A stretch of 64,000 nt of DNA. Origin: JACMLX01 sp040384325. GTDB taxonomy: Bacteria; Gemmatimonadota; Gemmatimonadetes; Gemmatimonadales; Gemmatimonadaceae. Positions 25,271 to 35,778 of the stretch are shown here, in pieces. The position numbers and the translations under genes were made by a program. The notes beneath the pieces were generated by a model, which did no database searches, was not told the origin of the DNA, and saw nothing but the letters and a program-made list of their open reading frames with translations. The stretch is taken from NCBI GenBank assembly GCA_040384325.1, contig JAZKJL010000002.1, positions 186,001 to 250,000 on the forward strand, in the 5' to 3' direction. Within the stretch, counting starts at the first letter, position 1, and every line of letters begins with the position of its first letter.

Positions 25271-26461
25271 GATGCGCAGCACGCGTTGCAGGCCACGCGC
25301 GCCATCGGTGTCGTCGTACCATTCGGCTGGCGTGTGTGTGCCTCCACCACGTCCGCCGGCACCGATCGCGATGGCGGGAATGCCCATCGCGATCGGGACG
25401 CTGGCATCGGTGCTGCCCGTGGCCAGGCGAGGCGTGGCGCCGATGGCGCGCGTGGCCTGCTCCGCGATGCGCACCAGCGGTGCATCGTCGGCCAGCGTGC
25501 CGCAGGGGCGGCTGCCGAGTCGTTCGATGGTGCTCACCAACGGCGGGCTGCCGGCACGGCGGCGGCCGTTCTCCGCCGACTCGATGCGCGTCACCGACTG
25601 ACGCAGCGTCTGCTCGAGATCCTGCAGCACGGTGGCGCCGAGGCTGCGCAGGTCCACCTCCAGCCAGCCCTCGCGCGGGATGCTGTTGATGCTCTCGCCG
25701 CCGCCGATGCGCGCGATGGTGAGGGCGGTGCGCGGCTCACGCGGCAAATGCACGGCCTGCAGCACGGCGGCCAGCGCGGTGATGGCGTGCACCGGATTCA
25801 CCACACCGAAGTCGGCCCAGCTGTGGCCTCCCTCGCCACGAAACGTGACGCGCCAGCGTGTGCTGCCGAGCGCCGAATGCACGATGCGGTCATCCCCCGC
25901 ACCATCGACCGCGATCACGGCGTGCGGAGCGGGGAAGGCGTCGTGCATCAACTGCTTCACGCCGCGCAGGTCGCCCAGGCCTTCCTCGCCCACCGTGCAG
26001 GCCAGAATCACCTCGCGCGGCAGGTGCAGGTCAGTGGCGGCGAGCGTGTCGGCAATCGCCAGCAGCGCCGCGAGGCCGCGACCGTTGTCACCGATGCCGG
26101 GCCCCAGCAACCGAGCCCCCTCCTGCGTCACCACCGGCGCCGCGTCGGCGAACACCGTGTCGAGATGCGCGCAGCACCACACCGCGCGCCCGTCCGGGTG
26201 CGTCACTCCTGCGGACTCACGGCGCGCGATGACGTTGCCCACCACGTCCATCCGCACATCGGTCCACCCCAGCGCGATGAAGCGTTCGCGCATCCATGCG
26301 CCGCGGGCTGCCTCGTGCCCGGTCGGCGCCGGCACGCGCGTCACTTCGCACTGCCACGTCAGCACCTGATCGTTGCGGCCCGCGAGGTGCCGGCAGGCGG
26401 TCTCCAGCGGTGAGCGTGTGCCGCGGAGCCGGCTGATGGCGGAACGGAGGCGGGAGGGCAT
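25244..26461 (-). CDS. M20-family metallopeptidase
   Basis: A 405-aa zinc-dependent exopeptidase or deacylase from ATG 26461; the longer frame upstream is antisense to the next gene. M20 landmarks: CCAHLDTVF (first metal His and catalytic Asp), GIGDNGRGLAALLAIAD (bridging Asp), TVGEEGLGDLRG (catalytic Glu pair), a lid with GEGGHSWADFG, and a late metal His in GGGTHTPAEWY. No signal peptide, so cytoplasmic. It is closest to the peptidase T/succinyl-diaminopimelate-desuccinylase-like branch, with substrate unknown. It diverges from the isopropylmalate-synthase-like gene with 73 bp between starts. Confidence 0.87.
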   Translation of the reverse strand: MPSRLRSAISRLRGTRSPLETACRHLAGRNDQVLTWQCEVTRVPAPTGHEAARGAWMRERFIALGWTDVRMDVVGNVIARRESAGVTHPDGRAVWCCAHLDTVFADAAPVVTQEGARLLGPGIGDNGRGLAALLAIADTLAATDLHLPREVILACTVGEEGLGDLRGVKQLMHDAFPAPHAVIAVDGAGDDRIVHSALGSTRWRVTFRGEGGHSWADFGVVNPVHAITALAAVLQAVHLPREPRTALTIARIGGGESINSIPREGWLEVDLRSLGATVLQDLEQTLRQSVTRIESAENGRRRAGSPPLVSTIERLGSRPCGTLADDAPLVRIAEQATRAIGATPRLATGSTDASVPIAMGIPAIAIGAGGRGGGTHTPAEWYDDTDGARGLQRVLRIVTAAAGLR

Positions 26462-26534
26462 CCGGCAAGCAAACGCGAGCTGGCACGTGATTGCAAGCAC
26501 ATCCAGCCGCGCTTGCCATATATTGCGGCTCGAT

Positions 26535-27788
26535 ATGACGCCACCGGACGACCCGACGTCTGCCCAGTACGACTGGAATGCGCCGCCCATGCGGCGGCGC
26601 GCCATCGACGTCGCCGATTCCACGTTCTGCGACGGCCCGCAGAGTCCGTCGGTGGTGGATCCGACTCCCGCCGAGAAGCGGCGCCTGCTGGCGCTGATGG
26701 GCGAGCTCGGATTGCGCTCGGCGGCGCTTGGCCATCCGGGCTCGGGACCCCGGCAGTTCAGTGATGCGCTGGACCTGGCGCGTGAGCTGATGCGAGCCGA
26801 GTTGCCGATCGATGCCTCCTGCGGCGCGCGCGCCGTCGTGAAGGACGTGGCGACGGTGCTGGACGTGCGCGAACGCTCCGGGCTCGACGTCGAGGTGGCG
26901 GTGTCGCTGTCGGCGTCGCCGATCCGGCTCGATGCGGAAGGGATCACGATCGACCGCGTGCAGGAGGCGGCGGAGACGTCGCTGGCGTTCGCGGTGCGCG
27001 CCGGCGCCCGTGTGGTGGCGGTGATCGAGGATGCCTCACGCACTCCACCGGAGATGCTGGCGGTGGTGATCCAGCACGTGCTCGCACTCGGCGCCAGCGC
27101 ACTGCGCATCTCGGACACCGTGGGCCAGTCCACGCCCGATGGCACGCGGGCGCTGCTGCATTTCGCCATCGACCAGGTGCGGGTGCGCAGCGGTCGGACG
27201 GTGCGCGTGGACTGGCATGGCCAGCAGGATCGTGGACTGGCATTGGCCAACGCGCTGGCGGCCGTCGAAGCCGGTGCCGATCGCGTGCTGGCCAGTGCGC
27301 TCGGCCTTGGCGAGCGGGCAGGTACGGTGCCGCTCGAGTTGCTGCTCACGAACCTGCGATTGACGGGGCGCTGGCCGCGCACGCTCGGCGCGCTGCAGGA
27401 GTACTGCGAGTCGGCGGCGGCCGCCTTCGGCGTGGCGATCGCGCCGGCCCACGCCGTGGTGGGCGACGATGCGTTCCGCACCGGCACCGGTGCACACGCC
27501 ACCGCACTGGTGAAGGCGCTGCGTGCCGGCGATCGCGCATTGGCCGATGCCGTCTGTTCATCGGTGCCGGCCAGCCTGGTGGGTGCCGAACATCGCGTCG
27601 ACGTGAGTCCGGTGTCGGGACTCTCCAACGTGCGCTGGTGGCTGTCGCAGCACGGCTACGATCCGGCCGACCTGGTGCTGATGCGCGAGTTGTTGTTGTC
27701 GGTGAAGCAGATGCAGCGCTCGGCGACCGACGATGAATTGCGCGAGATGGCCGGCACCCTGCTTTCGGCGCGCGCGGCGCGGGTCTGA
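26535..27788 (+). CDS. Isopropylmalate-synthase-like (HMGL) protein with altered active site
   Basis: A 417-aa TIM-barrel protein of the LeuA/homocitrate-synthase superfamily, from ATG 26535. The family block HxHNDxGLAxANxxAAVEAGA is present as WHGQQDRGLALANALAAVEA, followed by GLGERAGTVPLE, which fixes the family. Two key positions differ: the entry motif DTTLRDG reads DSTFCDG, so the catalytic Arg is C32, and the second metal His of HxH is Q230 (H228 is kept). It also lacks the C-terminal leucine-regulatory domain. It may have lost synthase activity or use another chemistry. TATATTGC at 26519 is a likely -10 box, implying a very short leader. Confidence 0.82.
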   Translation: MTPPDDPTSAQYDWNAPPMRRRAIDVADSTFCDGPQSPSVVDPTPAEKRRLLALMGELGLRSAALGHPGSGPRQFSDALDLARELMRAELPIDASCGARAVVKDVATVLDVRERSGLDVEVAVSLSASPIRLDAEGITIDRVQEAAETSLAFAVRAGARVVAVIEDASRTPPEMLAVVIQHVLALGASALRISDTVGQSTPDGTRALLHFAIDQVRVRSGRTVRVDWHGQQDRGLALANALAAVEAGADRVLASALGLGERAGTVPLELLLTNLRLTGRWPRTLGALQEYCESAAAAFGVAIAPAHAVVGDDAFRTGTGAHATALVKALRAGDRALADAVCSSVPASLVGAEHRVDVSPVSGLSNVRWWLSQHGYDPADLVLMRELLLSVKQMQRSATDDELREMAGTLLSARAARV

Positions 27789-27879
27789 GCGCTCCTGCGC
27801 CGATCCGCACTGCGGTGTCGTGCGATGAGTCAGGCCGTCACGAAATCCTGATCGGCTGCGCTGTCACCCGGAAACGCGA

Positions 27880-27903
27880 ATGGGCATCGGGGAGGATGCC
27901 CAT
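27880..27903 (-). terminator. Terminator hairpin between convergent genes
   Basis: A perfect 9-bp stem, ATGGGCATC with GATGCCCAT, and a 6-nt loop GGGGAG, just behind the stop of the minus-strand lipoprotein gene. On the minus strand it is followed by TTCGCGTTTCC, a weak T-rich tail. Confidence 0.5.
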
Positions 27904-27908
27904 CGGTG

Positions 27909-28346
27909 TCACGGCTTGCGTACCGAGGCTGGCGGCGGCGGTTGTCCGCCACCGCCGTTCCCGCTGCCGCCGCCAGCGCCAACTGCCGCCGCTGCGCCGG
28001 CTCCGACCGCGATGCCACCGACGACCATGAGCACCGTCCGCTTGCGCGAGAACGTGCGCACCTTGACCTGGTCGATGTACGGCCGAGGGATGGACGCCGT
28101 GGTGCCGCTGGAGGCGAATTTCTGTCGTGTGGTGGTGTAGGTGTTCTCCACCGCCACCACCAGTGAATCGGGGGTGGAGCGGAGGACGGTGCCTTCCACT
28201 TCGTTCACGTTCTGGCCCAGCACCTGTTGCAGTGCGACGGTGCCACCGAGCGTGAGGCTGACGGTGACCGGCGTCGTTTCGGGGATGGTTGTGCTGGTGG
28301 TGGGAATGAACGCGTAGCAGCCGCTCAGGACGAGTGCGGCGCCCAT
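27909..28346 (-). CDS. Small lipoprotein with Gly/Pro-rich tail
   Basis: Not recognised. ATG 28346 has the best Shine-Dalgarno (GGGAGGGG) and gives 145 aa, but leaves only nine residues before the lipobox cysteine (ALVLSGC). TTG 28367 gives a more normal leader with arginines, and GTG 28430 overlaps the susD stop as GTGA. The mature part is beta-rich (TVALQQVLGQNVNEVEGTVL, DSLVVAVENTYTT), then a basic segment VRTFSRKR and one membrane-like helix (VLMVVGGIAVGAGAAAAVG), ending in GGGGQPPPPAS. It follows susC and susD and is separated from susD by a hairpin, so it may be expressed by read-through. Confidence 0.65.
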   Translation of the reverse strand: MGAALVLSGCYAFIPTTSTTIPETTPVTVSLTLGGTVALQQVLGQNVNEVEGTVLRSTPDSLVVAVENTYTTTRQKFASSGTTASIPRPYIDQVKVRTFSRKRTVLMVVGGIAVGAGAAAAVGAGGGSGNGGGGQPPPPASVRKP

Positions 28347-28365
28347 TCCGATGCCCCTCCCGATC

Positions 28366-28399
28366 AAACGCCGGGCCGCGATGTTCCGCGGCCCGGCGT
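28366..28399 (-). terminator. Terminator after susD
   Basis: A perfect 13-bp GC-rich stem (28368-28380 with 28387-28399), 6-nt loop, and on the minus strand a TTT directly after the stem. A smaller dyad, CGGAGCGC-GA-GCGCTCCG, precedes it at 28403-28420. It lies between the susD stop and the preferred start of the lipoprotein gene. Confidence 0.65.
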
Positions 28400-28426
28400 T
28401 GACGGAGCGCGAGCGCTCCGGGGAGA

Positions 28427-29818
28427 TCACGGCTTACACGCCGTCGGCCGATCCTGCGCCGGCTGCGGGGCTTCACGATTCTGCGTCCGTTCGTCGAAGC
28501 TGATCGGGAAGAAGCAGGGCCGCTTGGAGGCGGCGTTGATCGGCAGCCACTTGTCCGCTGGCTGCTGGAACCGGTAGTGATCGTGCAGGCGACGGCCCTG
28601 GAGGAACAGGCCCACACGACGTTCGTGGATCAGCAGGTCCTGAGCGCTGACGGCGTTGGCACCCGGCCATGCCGGCTTGCCATCACCCGTACGCACCGCG
28701 TTGATGCGCGTGGTGAATTCCGCGGTGTTGCCGGCGGCCAGCGCTGCCTCGGCGAGGATCAGGTTCATCTCGCGCGCCGACGTCAGCGTGTAGGCCAGGA
28801 ACTGGCCCGACGACTGGCGGCAGCACTCGTTGATCTGCGTGGCGAGCGTCGCGTCCGGTTGACCTGACACCGGATCGTTCAGCTTGATGCCGGCGATGCC
28901 TGCCGTCACCACGGTGTTGGTGCCGTTCACATACGGAGCGCCGGCACGGAGCTCGAGACGCTGGTTCATCTCGAAGCCGGTGTTGAAGTAGCCACCGTTG
29001 TTCTGCGCCGTCGACGTGAGACGGAAACGGTACGCCGTCGATCCCATCGCTGCCAGGGCAGCAGTGGCATCAGCGGTGGTGGCGGCATCGTTCACCAGCG
29101 GGTTTGCCGGGAAGCCGCGCGGCGCGCGCAGCTTGGTCCAGATCACGCGGCTGAAGCGTGCCCGTGCCCGCAGTCCGAGTGCCTGGCGCTGCAGCTCGGC
29201 ATTGGACAAAGTGGTCGCTAGGGTCGCGGCCTTGGTGTAATACGCGATCGCCGAGTCGAGCGTGATCAGCATATTCGCCTCACCGATGGATGCGGTGGAC
29301 GTGGTGCGATCGGACCCGATGATGAAATCTTCGTACTGTTCGCCGATGAACAGGTAGGCCGTGCCGGCGAAGATGTACGCCCGGGCGAGGTCGGCACGGG
29401 TAGGCAGCGTGGCACCGAATGCCTCGAGCGCAGCCACCGTGTAGTCACCCTGCCAGCGCGCCTGACTCATGTACGGATAGGTGCCGTTCGAATACTCATT
29501 GACCGGATCGCCGATGTCGCCACCGTCGAGCAGGTTCCAGTATTCGCGCGACCCTGCCCACTGCATTTCGTCGGTCGCTGCGCCGTGCACACCGATCACG
29601 CCGTTAACGGCGTTCTGCAGTGCGCCACCGAGGCCGTTGACCATCGAGGTCGCGGCCGCCGGATCCTTCAGCGCCTCTTCCGTCACCGCGTTCACGTTGG
29701 CCACGTCGGTTTCGAACAGGCCGCAACCGGCCAGCAACGTGCTGGCGCCCACCAGCAGGGCCCCCGCACGCAGTCGCAGGGTGCGTGTCGTCAGGTGCTG
29801 CATGGAATGCTTTGTCAT
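28427..29818 (-). CDS. SusD/RagB-family outer-membrane nutrient-binding lipoprotein
   Basis: A surface lipoprotein that caps a SusC-type transporter and binds the substrate. It has 463 aa with a lipobox LLAGC, so the lipid-bearing residue is C32. The TPR-like helical body shows typical SusD features: an acidic N-terminus, LARAYIFAGTAYLFIGEQYEDF, then LGLRARARFSRVIWTKLRAP, and a C-terminal REMNLILAEAALAAGNTAEF followed by the late signature LLIHERRVGLFLQGRRLHDHYRF. It lies 18 bp downstream of susC in one transcript. No glycosidase or peptidase is adjacent, so the ligand is unknown. Confidence 0.9.
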   Translation of the reverse strand: MTKHSMQHLTTRTLRLRAGALLVGASTLLAGCGLFETDVANVNAVTEEALKDPAAATSMVNGLGGALQNAVNGVIGVHGAATDEMQWAGSREYWNLLDGGDIGDPVNEYSNGTYPYMSQARWQGDYTVAALEAFGATLPTRADLARAYIFAGTAYLFIGEQYEDFIIGSDRTTSTASIGEANMLITLDSAIAYYTKAATLATTLSNAELQRQALGLRARARFSRVIWTKLRAPRGFPANPLVNDAATTADATAALAAMGSTAYRFRLTSTAQNNGGYFNTGFEMNQRLELRAGAPYVNGTNTVVTAGIAGIKLNDPVSGQPDATLATQINECCRQSSGQFLAYTLTSAREMNLILAEAALAAGNTAEFTTRINAVRTGDGKPAWPGANAVSAQDLLIHERRVGLFLQGRRLHDHYRFQQPADKWLPINAASKRPCFFPISFDERTQNREAPQPAQDRPTACKP

Positions 29819-29836
29819 GATTCTGTCCGCCCCCCG

Positions 29837-32800
29837 TTAGAAGCCGAAGTTGACCGAGAAGGAATAGCGCCGCGGAATCGGCACGCCGAAGGCCTCGGTG
29901 CTGGTCAGGAAATTCTGGTCCAGCGTCGATGCCAGGCGATCGATCGCGTTCACCTCGGGGTCCACACCGGGGTACTTGGTCCACAGCAGCAGGTTACGAC
30001 CCGACCCCGTCACGCTCAGCGTGCGGGCGCCGAGCTTGCCGGCCAGCGTCGGGCTGAACTCGTACGTCAGCGCCAGTTCGCGCCAGCGCATGAACGTGCC
30101 GTCCTGGCCCTGGTTCAGGCCCGGCTCCAGCAGGCGGCGGTACTTGGTGACGTATTCCGTCGCCGCTGCCACGCGCTGTTCCGCCGTCGAGGCCGGGTTC
30201 AGCATGATCGCCTGGATGGTCGAGAACTCACGACGATTCGAGCCGATCGACGGGTGCTGCGAGAGGCGGAAGCCGTCGGTCAGGTTCTGCACCTGGAAGC
30301 CGGTGCGGTACTCGAACAGGGTCTGCACGCGCCAGTTCTTGGCGAACCGGTAGGTGCCGCCGAGTGCGCCGGTCCAGTCGGGGAACACGTCGCCCTTGCG
30401 CTGCTCGAACAGGATGCCGGTGCCCTGGTAGTCGGCCAGCAGCGGCTGCAGGGTGCTCTGCACCGACGACACCTGGATGTCGCGCGGCACGGCGAAATAG
30501 GCCAGCAGTTCGGCCTGCGTCGCGGCCGTACCACGACCGTTGAAGTTGATCGGGGCTTCGCTTGCGGCGTTGTAGCAGGCGATCGGCTTGCCCGCGCTGT
30601 TGGTGGCCGGGCCACCCGACGGGCAGGCGGTGGCCAGCAGCGGCTCGTACAGCGAGCCGAGTGGATCGCCTTCCTTGAGGAAGCCGCGGTAGCGGAAGTA
30701 GCCGACCTTGATCGGCGGTGCGCCGCCCAGGCTGGTCAACGTCTGCTTCAGGTACGCCGCGTTCGCGAACAGCTCGAGCGAGCTGGTGGCGGTGCGGATC
30801 GGGAAGACGCGCAGGTTCAGCTCGAGGCCATTGGCGGAGATCTCGCCGATGTTCGTCAGCTGCGTGTTGCGGAAACCACCCGAGGTCGGGAACTGGCGCG
30901 AGATCAGCGCGTCACGGACCTTGCGATCCCAGTAGGTGAACTCGAGTGCCAGGCGGTTGTCGAACATGCCGGCTTCGAAGCCACCTTCGATTTCGGTCGA
31001 GATTTCCGGCTTCAGGTCCTGGCTGCCGAGGTTCTGCGGGGCCAGGCCGGCGCCGGACTCCGACGTCAGCGGCTGGAACGTGGTGAACTTGTCGAAGGCG
31101 CCCGGCTGACGGCCGGACTGACCGACGGCCGCGCGGAAGCGCAGCGTGGACAGCGTGGTGGAGCTCCACGACTTGCGATCCGACGGCACCACCGAGAGCG
31201 AGACCTTCGGATAGAACACGCCCGGCGCATTTTCGCCGAAGGCGCTCGAGAAGTCGTAGCGACCGCCGACCGTGCCGAAGATCCAGTCACGGAAGCCGAC
31301 CTGCGTCTGGCCGAAATAGCCACCGTTGATGGTGGTCAGGATCGTCTCGGCGTTGGTGATGGCGGTACCACCTGCGCCCACGACTTCGATGCCCGGGCCC
31401 GGGAAGGCCTGGGCGTTGGCCGTGGTGGTCTTGGTGTTGGTGTTGAACACCTGCAGGCCGCCCACCGTGGCGGTGGTCCAGCTCGACCCGATCGCGCGGT
31501 TGTAGGCGATCTTCGCATCCAGCGTCGAGACGCGCGTGTTGTCGTTGAACACGCTGCGGGCGCCGGTCACGGTCTGCGACGTGAAGCCGTCCACGTTGTA
31601 GCCGAAGCGCGAGAACCCGATGTCACGCGACGCCGTGTAGTCGTAGCCGACGGTGGCGCTGTACGTCAGGTTGGTGGTCTGGTTGTACGACATGTCCAGC
31701 GAGCCGAGGTAGCGCGAGGACGCGCCCTCGTTGATCTGGCCCATGGCTTCACGCACCGTCATGAAGGCCTGGTTGCCGAACAGGTTGCCCTGGCCGGTGC
31801 AGACGCCGGGGCTGGCGATCGACGAGCGATCGCAGTTGGCCAGCTCCGGACGTGCCATGAACGCCAGCGAGTTCACGCCGTAGATGTTGTTGTTCGTCTC
31901 CGGGTTCTTGCTGGCGATGTTGTAGTAATTGTTGTTGAAGCGCATGCGGAAGTTCTTGAACGGCACCAGCGTCAGGTTGGCCGAGGTCTGGATGCGGCGA
32001 ATGGCATCCTGGGCCGGGCCGAACTGGGTGCCGCCGAACGGGCCGTCTTCGCTGTACACGCGACCGCTGGCGAAGTACGTCACCGCATTGCCGCCGCCGG
32101 TGACGTTGGCGCCCAGCGACGTGGCGAGGCCGGTCTCGGTCAGGTTGTCCTTGAAGACTTCCGTCTCGATGATCTCGAACGGCGCATAGGTGCGGCCGTA
32201 GAACTCCGACGCCTTGCGGGCGACGGTGGTGTCCTTGGCGAAGCCGGTGTTGGGCGCGATGCGATCCGGGAACTGGATCGCGTCCTGCTGGGCGGTGAAG
32301 CTCCAGCGCGGCGAACCCTGCGAGCCGACCTTGGTGAAGATCTGGATCACGCCGTTGGAGGCTTCGGTGCCGTAGAGCGTGGCGGCCGCCGCACCCTTCA
32401 GGACTTCGACGCGCTCGATCGTGTTCGGATCGATGTCGTCCAGACGCGTGGTCGCACCGCCACCGCCGCCACCCCCGCTGGCGCCGTTGTTCATGCGGAC
32501 GCCGTCGATGAAGATGATCGGCTCGTTGGACTGCGAGAGCGACGAGTTGCCACGGATACGGATGGAGGCACCCTGACCCGAGAGGCCGCCGCCGATCACG
32601 CCCACCAGGCCCGGCTCACGTGCGGTGAGCAGGTTCGAGATGTCGTTGATCGGCGCGTTGGCCGGCGGGGCGATGACCGCCACCGTGTTGCCCAGGCGCT
32701 TGGTCTCGGTGGCCTGGCCGGAGCCGGTCACCACGACCTGGTTGAGCTGGATGGCCGAGGTCTGCAGGGAGAAGTCGGCACGAACCGTCTGGCCGGCGAC

Positions 32801-33103
32801 GAGCGCCACCGACTTCGAGGCCGGGGTGTAGCCCAGTGCGCGCACGCGCACCAGCACGGTCCGGGTGCCGGTGACCGGCACGCCGACGATGCGGTAGGTG
32901 CCCTGTGCATTGGTGAGGCCGCCAAGACGGGTCTCGTTGATGAAGACCGACACCGCTTCCAGGCCCCGCTTCGACGTACCGTCCTCGACCTTCCCTTCAA
33001 TAATCGCTGTGGCACCCTGCGCCTGCACGAGAGTCGCCCCGAAGGACAACCCCACGCCCAGGCCTGCCATCAGCACACGTCCTACCCACGCGACACGTCG
33101 CAT
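29837..33103 (-). CDS. SusC/RagA-family TonB-dependent outer-membrane transporter
   Basis: Active import of large nutrients across the outer membrane, paired with the SusD protein. It has 1088 aa: Sec signal to about residue 28 (FGATLVQAQG), a carboxypeptidase-regulatory-like beta domain at about 30-115 (GKVEDGTSKRGLEAVSVFIN), plug domain at about 125-240 (IRGNSSLSQSNEPIIFIDGV, LKGAAAATLYG), then the beta-barrel, ending in aromatic FGF for barrel insertion. The plug contains an unusual poly-Gly run (about seven residues) after MNNGAS. The start has GGAGG upstream. A promoter and leader hairpin lie at 33146-33219. Confidence 0.93.
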   Translation of the reverse strand: MRRVAWVGRVLMAGLGVGLSFGATLVQAQGATAIIEGKVEDGTSKRGLEAVSVFINETRLGGLTNAQGTYRIVGVPVTGTRTVLVRVRALGYTPASKSVALVAGQTVRADFSLQTSAIQLNQVVVTGSGQATETKRLGNTVAVIAPPANAPINDISNLLTAREPGLVGVIGGGLSGQGASIRIRGNSSLSQSNEPIIFIDGVRMNNGASGGGGGGGATTRLDDIDPNTIERVEVLKGAAAATLYGTEASNGVIQIFTKVGSQGSPRWSFTAQQDAIQFPDRIAPNTGFAKDTTVARKASEFYGRTYAPFEIIETEVFKDNLTETGLATSLGANVTGGGNAVTYFASGRVYSEDGPFGGTQFGPAQDAIRRIQTSANLTLVPFKNFRMRFNNNYYNIASKNPETNNNIYGVNSLAFMARPELANCDRSSIASPGVCTGQGNLFGNQAFMTVREAMGQINEGASSRYLGSLDMSYNQTTNLTYSATVGYDYTASRDIGFSRFGYNVDGFTSQTVTGARSVFNDNTRVSTLDAKIAYNRAIGSSWTTATVGGLQVFNTNTKTTTANAQAFPGPGIEVVGAGGTAITNAETILTTINGGYFGQTQVGFRDWIFGTVGGRYDFSSAFGENAPGVFYPKVSLSVVPSDRKSWSSTTLSTLRFRAAVGQSGRQPGAFDKFTTFQPLTSESGAGLAPQNLGSQDLKPEISTEIEGGFEAGMFDNRLALEFTYWDRKVRDALISRQFPTSGGFRNTQLTNIGEISANGLELNLRVFPIRTATSSLELFANAAYLKQTLTSLGGAPPIKVGYFRYRGFLKEGDPLGSLYEPLLATACPSGGPATNSAGKPIACYNAASEAPINFNGRGTAATQAELLAYFAVPRDIQVSSVQSTLQPLLADYQGTGILFEQRKGDVFPDWTGALGGTYRFAKNWRVQTLFEYRTGFQVQNLTDGFRLSQHPSIGSNRREFSTIQAIMLNPASTAEQRVAAATEYVTKYRRLLEPGLNQGQDGTFMRWRELALTYEFSPTLAGKLGARTLSVTGSGRNLLLWTKYPGVDPEVNAIDRLASTLDQNFLTSTEAFGVPIPRRYSFSVNFGF

Positions 33104-33403
33104 ACTGGCCTCCGCCTTCGCCTTCTGGGTGGGTCTTGCTGAGGGGCCGGATCGGCAGCGATCCGGCGTGAACCAATGGTTCTGTCTAGGTGTTTACCGG
33201 GGAACGAAACATTTCGCAAGAAGCTGGGTAAGCGCCGAGTTACGCCGACCCGGAGTCCGGTCGCGTCCGTTACCGGCATACCGAGGTTTCGCTGGTTCGT
33301 CACCTCCGCGCGTGGAATATTTGAGCCGAACTCGGCCGCAGCATTCGCTGCGGCGCGCGCGTACGATGCCCCCTCGGACACTCCAGGTCGCGGCACCGCG
33401 CGA
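33104..33403 (-). promoter_or_regulatory. susC upstream region with promoter and hairpins
   Basis: 300 bp without a gene. On the minus strand TTGCGA (33219-33214) and TAAACA (33196-33191) are spaced by 17 bp, a good sigma70-like promoter. A perfect leader hairpin GCCGGATCG-GCAG-CGATCCGGC lies at 33146-33167. Further up, GCCGCAGC-ATTC-GCTGCGGC (33335-33354) and GTCGCG/CGCGAC (33387-33404) probably end the cstA-ybdD transcript. Confidence 0.5.
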
Positions 33404-33585
33404 CTAGCAGCAGCGCGAGCCCGGCCGGCTGTACCGCGCGTCGAGGCGCGCCTGCGCGAACTCGGCCGGCGTCTGCACCGCACAGCCCGGATGACGCGCC
33501 TGCATGTGGCGCAGGTATCGCTCGTAGTCGGGCACGCCGATGATCGTGCGCAGCACCGCCAGCCAGGCTTCCACGCGGGCGCGCA

Positions 33586-33586
<1 letters not shown>
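33404..33586 (-). CDS. ybdD: YbdD/YjiX-family small protein (DUF466)
   Basis: A 60-aa protein starting at ATG 33586 in a 4-bp ATGA overlap with the cstA stop. The family core is plain: AVLRTIIGVPDYERYLRHMQARHPG followed by TPAEFAQARLDARY. In enterobacteria the homologous small protein is encoded behind cstA or btsT and is needed for or modulates pyruvate uptake. The C-terminus ends in Cys-Cys after SRPGSR. Its length is close to the 65-67 residues common in the family. Confidence 0.85.
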
Positions 33587-35652
<2,066 letters not shown>

Positions 35653-35778
35653 GGGACGGGACACGGGTGGCGACGTGCGCGACAGTTCCGGATCGGAGGC
35701 CGTGAGGCTACCAGCCGGTCACCTGATCGGGCAAGGCGCAGCGCTCAACCTGCGGCGGACCCGCGCTATCTTGCGGCG

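Noticed and set aside
29585..33142. Open frame of 1185 codons opposite susC/susD
   Set aside because: It is antisense to two clear genes with signal peptides and family motifs; its Arg/Gly/Val-rich product is the usual shadow of GC-rich coding DNA.
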